Shown here piece after piece: positions 5,556 to 7,725 of a stretch of DNA of 7,725 bases. Position 1 is the first letter of the stretch; every line of letters begins with the position of its first letter. Position numbers and translations under genes: made by a program. Below the pieces are notes generated by a model. It had not been told where the DNA came from, ran no database searches, and saw only the letters and a program-made list of their open reading frames with translations. The stretch is from an uncultured Clostridium sp. (GTDB lineage Bacteria > Bacillota > Clostridia > TANB77 > CAG-508), in contig USTA01000033.1 in the NCBI GenBank assembly GCA_900557475.1, positions 1-7,725 on the forward strand. Reading direction: 5' to 3'.

Positions 5556-6110
5556 TTATATATTTGCTACATTTTTATTTTCTGTATAATATTTATTAAT
5601 CTCTACTATTTTATTTGTTTTTAAAGTTTCTTGTACATCAATTATTCTTTGATTTGATGAGCCCCTAAATCTTAATTTTGGATTTTTGTTTTCTAGTTGA
5701 AACTTTCCATCAACTACTACATCAAGATATTTTACAAGTTGGTTTGTTACTGGGTTAGTTTTTAGCATTTTTCCCATAACATCTTTTTCAAAGTCAAATC
5801 CTGTGTAACACCAAATTGTTTTTCCTGGATATTTTTCTTTTACTTCTTTTACAAGTGGAAGTAGACCTTCTTGATTTACCTTTTCTAAAGGTTCTCCTCC
5901 TAGTAAAGTTAATCCTTCTATATAGTCATGTCCTAGATAATTTACTATTTCATTTTGTTCATTTTTAGTAAATTCTTTTCCATATTTAAAGTCCCATGCA
6001 CATTCATTAAAGCAGCCTTTGCAGTGATGATTACATCCACTTACAAATATTGAAACTCTAACTCCTTCTCCATTTGCTACATCTACTCTTTTTATATCTG
6101 CATAATTCAT
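5556..6110 (-). CDS. nrdG: Anaerobic ribonucleotide reductase activating enzyme (radical SAM)
   Basis: This 184-residue protein activates NrdD: it cleaves S-adenosylmethionine at a [4Fe-4S] cluster and abstracts hydrogen from a C-terminal glycine of NrdD. The radical-SAM cluster motif CX3CX2C is C26, C30 and C33 (GCNHHCKGCFNE). The SAM-contacting GGEP lies at 71-74, and YTGF (102-105) is typical of the family. The fold ends around 155 with FRGSSNQRIIDV, and a tail of about 25 residues follows; the length is slightly above the common 155-175. The start at 6110 is supported by AGGAG (6119-6123) with 8-nt spacing. It lies 30 bp behind nrdD on the same strand, the usual order, and is surely co-transcribed with it. 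It acts in the cytoplasm and only without oxygen. Confidence 0.95.
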   Translation of the reverse strand: MNYADIKRVDVANGEGVRVSIFVSGCNHHCKGCFNECAWDFKYGKEFTKNEQNEIVNYLGHDYIEGLTLLGGEPLEKVNQEGLLPLVKEVKEKYPGKTIWCYTGFDFEKDVMGKMLKTNPVTNQLVKYLDVVVDGKFQLENKNPKLRFRGSSNQRIIDVQETLKTNKIVEINKYYTENKNVANI

Positions 6111-6140
6111 ATCTTTTTCTCCTACTAGTTTACAAATATT

Positions 6141-7725
6141 TTATAAATGTAATACTCTTTGTTTTATTTCTTTTGTTTTTCCGGCATTCCAGAAATTCTC
6201 TCCTAGATATCCGCAAGTACGTCTTACAACTGTCATTTTATGATGATCTTTGTTTCCACAGTTTGGGCATTCCCACTCATTATTATCATTTATTTTTATT
6301 TCTCCATCAAAACCACAAACATGGCAGTAGTCTGATTTTGTATTAAATTCTGCATATTGTATATTATCATATATGAATTTTACTACACTCCTTAGTGCTT
6401 CTATATTGTTTTGCATATTTGGAATTTCTATATATGATATTGCTCCACCTGTTGATAATGCTTGGAATTCACTTTCAAATTTTAATTTTTCAAATGCATC
6501 TATTTTTTCTCTTACATCAACATGGTATGAGTTTGTATAATATCCTTTATCTGTAACATCTTTTATCGTTCCGAATTTTTCTTTGTCAATTCTTGCAAAT
6601 CTATAACATAAGCTTTCTGCTGGTGTTCCATATAATGCAAATCCAATGTTTGTTTCTTTTTTCCAACGTGCAACAGTTTCTTTTAAGTGTTTCATTACTT
6701 CTATTGCAAAATCATGTCCACATTCATCTGTTTGAGAATGTCCTGTCATTAATTTTGTCATTTCGTATATTCCTATATATCCTAATGAAATTGTTGAATA
6801 TCCTCCAAATAAAAGCTTGTCTATTTTTTCACCTTTTGCAAGTCTAGAAATTGCACCATATTGCCAGTGTATTGGGCTTATATCTGATGTTGTTCCAAGT
6901 AATGCTTGATGTCTACACATTAATGCTTCTTTACAAATTTCCAATCTTTCATCTAATAGTTTCCAGAATTTTTCCCTATCTCCATCTGCTATAATTGCTA
7001 TTTGTGGTAGGTTTATACTTACAACACCTTGATTAAATCTTCCTTCAAACTTATAATTTCCATTTTCATCTTTCCAAGGAGACAAGAAGCTTCTACATCC
7101 CATTGGGCTAAATACATTTCCTTCATAGTTTTCACGCATTTTCTTTGCTGATATATAATCTGGATACATTCTCTTTGCAGAACATTTTACTGCAAGTTCT
7201 GTTAAATAGTCGTATTCTCCGCCTGTTAGGTTATTAAAGTCATCCAAAACATATACTAATTTAGGGAATGCTGGTGTTACATACACTCCTGCTTCGTTTT
7301 TTATTCCTTCATATCTTTGTCTTAAAACTTCTTCTATTATCATTGCATTTTCTTTTATGTATGGATCATCTTTTTCTAAATGTAAGAATAATGTTACGAA
7401 TGGAGACTGTCCATTTGTTGTCATTAATGTATTTATTTGATATTGTATTGTTTGTACTCCTGATTTTAACTCTGTTCTTAGTCTCTCTTGTACAATATCT
7501 TCTATTATTTCTTCTGAAATTTTATTTTTATATTTCTTTTCTATTGCTTTTTTGAATTTTTCATAACTCTTTCTCAAATATTTTCCTAAATGTATTAAGT
7601 CAACAGATTGTCCTCCATATTGATTGCTTGCTACTGCTGCAATTATTTGAGTTGTTACAGTACATGCTACTTGGAAGCTTTTTGGACTTTCTATCATTTT
7701 TCCATTCATTACAGTTCCATTATCT
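6141..7725 (-). CDS. nrdD: Anaerobic (class III) ribonucleoside-triphosphate reductase, 5' end cut by window edge
   Basis: The enzyme reduces ribonucleoside triphosphates to dNTPs using a glycyl radical. The frame stays open to the window edge, so the first visible ATG at 7709 is internal, and roughly 180-250 N-terminal residues (usually an ATP-cone domain and the start of the barrel) are missing. Numbering from that ATG, GCRSFLSPW (204-212) carries the active-site cysteine C205 that becomes the thiyl radical. A C-terminal zinc site is formed by CHVC (462-465) and CPNC (481-484). The glycyl radical loop is RRTCGYLG (496-503), with G500 the presumed radical site. The final FWNAGKTKEIKQRV is typical of the family. 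All catalytic residues within the visible part are intact. nrdG follows after 30 bp. The promoter, and any NrdR boxes, lie outside the window. Its presence indicates anaerobic DNA synthesis. Confidence 0.95.
   Translation of the reverse strand, partial: DNGTVMNGKMIESPKSFQVACTVTTQIIAAVASNQYGGQSVDLIHLGKYLRKSYEKFKKAIEKKYKNKISEEIIEDIVQERLRTELKSGVQTIQYQINTLMTTNGQSPFVTLFLHLEKDDPYIKENAMIIEEVLRQRYEGIKNEAGVYVTPAFPKLVYVLDDFNNLTGGEYDYLTELAVKCSAKRMYPDYISAKKMRENYEGNVFSPMGCRSFLSPWKDENGNYKFEGRFNQGVVSINLPQIAIIADGDREKFWKLLDERLEICKEALMCRHQALLGTTSDISPIHWQYGAISRLAKGEKIDKLLFGGYSTISLGYIGIYEMTKLMTGHSQTDECGHDFAIEVMKHLKETVARWKKETNIGFALYGTPAESLCYRFARIDKEKFGTIKDVTDKGYYTNSYHVDVREKIDAFEKLKFESEFQALSTGGAISYIEIPNMQNNIEALRSVVKFIYDNIQYAEFNTKSDYCHVCGFDGEIKINDNNEWECPNCGNKDHHKMTVVRRTCGYLGENFWNAGKTKEIKQRVLHL

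Noticed and set aside
6074..6346. 90-codon plus-strand frame across the nrdD-nrdG junction
   Set aside because: It is antisense to two conserved genes and includes the reverse complement of the NrdD zinc site and glycyl radical motif. It has Leu/Phe-rich composition and no ribosome site. The frames at 6593-6847 and 7268-7555 are rejected for the same reasons.
7704..7709. ATG at 7709 as the true start of nrdD
   Set aside because: The frame is open to the window edge (DNGTV precedes it), no Shine-Dalgarno sequence lies upstream, and the visible 522 residues fall well short of class III reductases. The gene is simply cut by the window.

Overview
The window is strongly AT-rich and looks like the chromosome of a low-GC, anaerobic, probably spore-forming Firmicute (Clostridia type). 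Three things point there: an oxygen-sensitive class III ribonucleotide reductase with its activase (nrdD, nrdG); a Spo0E-family phosphatase gene with two Spo0A-type operator boxes upstream; and AGGAGG-type ribosome binding sites with sigma-A-like promoters before most genes. A species cannot be named from the sequence alone. Except for rpsU and one doubtful 20-codon ORF, all genes lie on the minus strand.

Layout from left to right. Positions 1-491 hold a single-gene unit for a small VirB2/TrbC-like pilin protein, with its own consensus promoter and terminator. Positions 476-871 hold a 50-codon Spo0E-like gene with its promoter, a long hairpin terminator that overlaps the pilin promoter, and upstream tandem TTTGTCGAA boxes that look like a Spo0A operator. 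Positions 941-5053 form a three-gene minus-strand operon: a polytopic GT-C-like membrane protein, then an M16-peptidase-like pair (ymfF, catalytically degenerate; ymfH, with HxxEH). It has one promoter in front and a strong terminator behind. Positions 5132-5442 are the plus-strand rpsU unit (ribosomal protein S21), with a consensus promoter, a structured leader, a GTG start and a terminator. Positions 5517-7725 are nrdG and most of nrdD on the minus strand. nrdD runs off the right edge, so its N-terminal part and the operon promoter are missing.

How the genes work together: NrdG uses SAM and an iron-sulfur cluster to make the glycyl radical on NrdD, which supplies dNTPs without oxygen. YmfF and YmfH resemble the M16 pair tied to elongation factor P modification in Bacillus, so together with S21 this part of the window has a translation flavour. 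The Spo0E-like protein would remove phosphate from Spo0A~P, and the operator upstream of its gene suggests feedback within the sporulation decision. I found no CRISPR array, insertion sequence, tRNA or rRNA. The most unusual items are the stand-alone pilin-like gene with an overlapping terminator and promoter, and the Spo0A-box/Spo0E arrangement.
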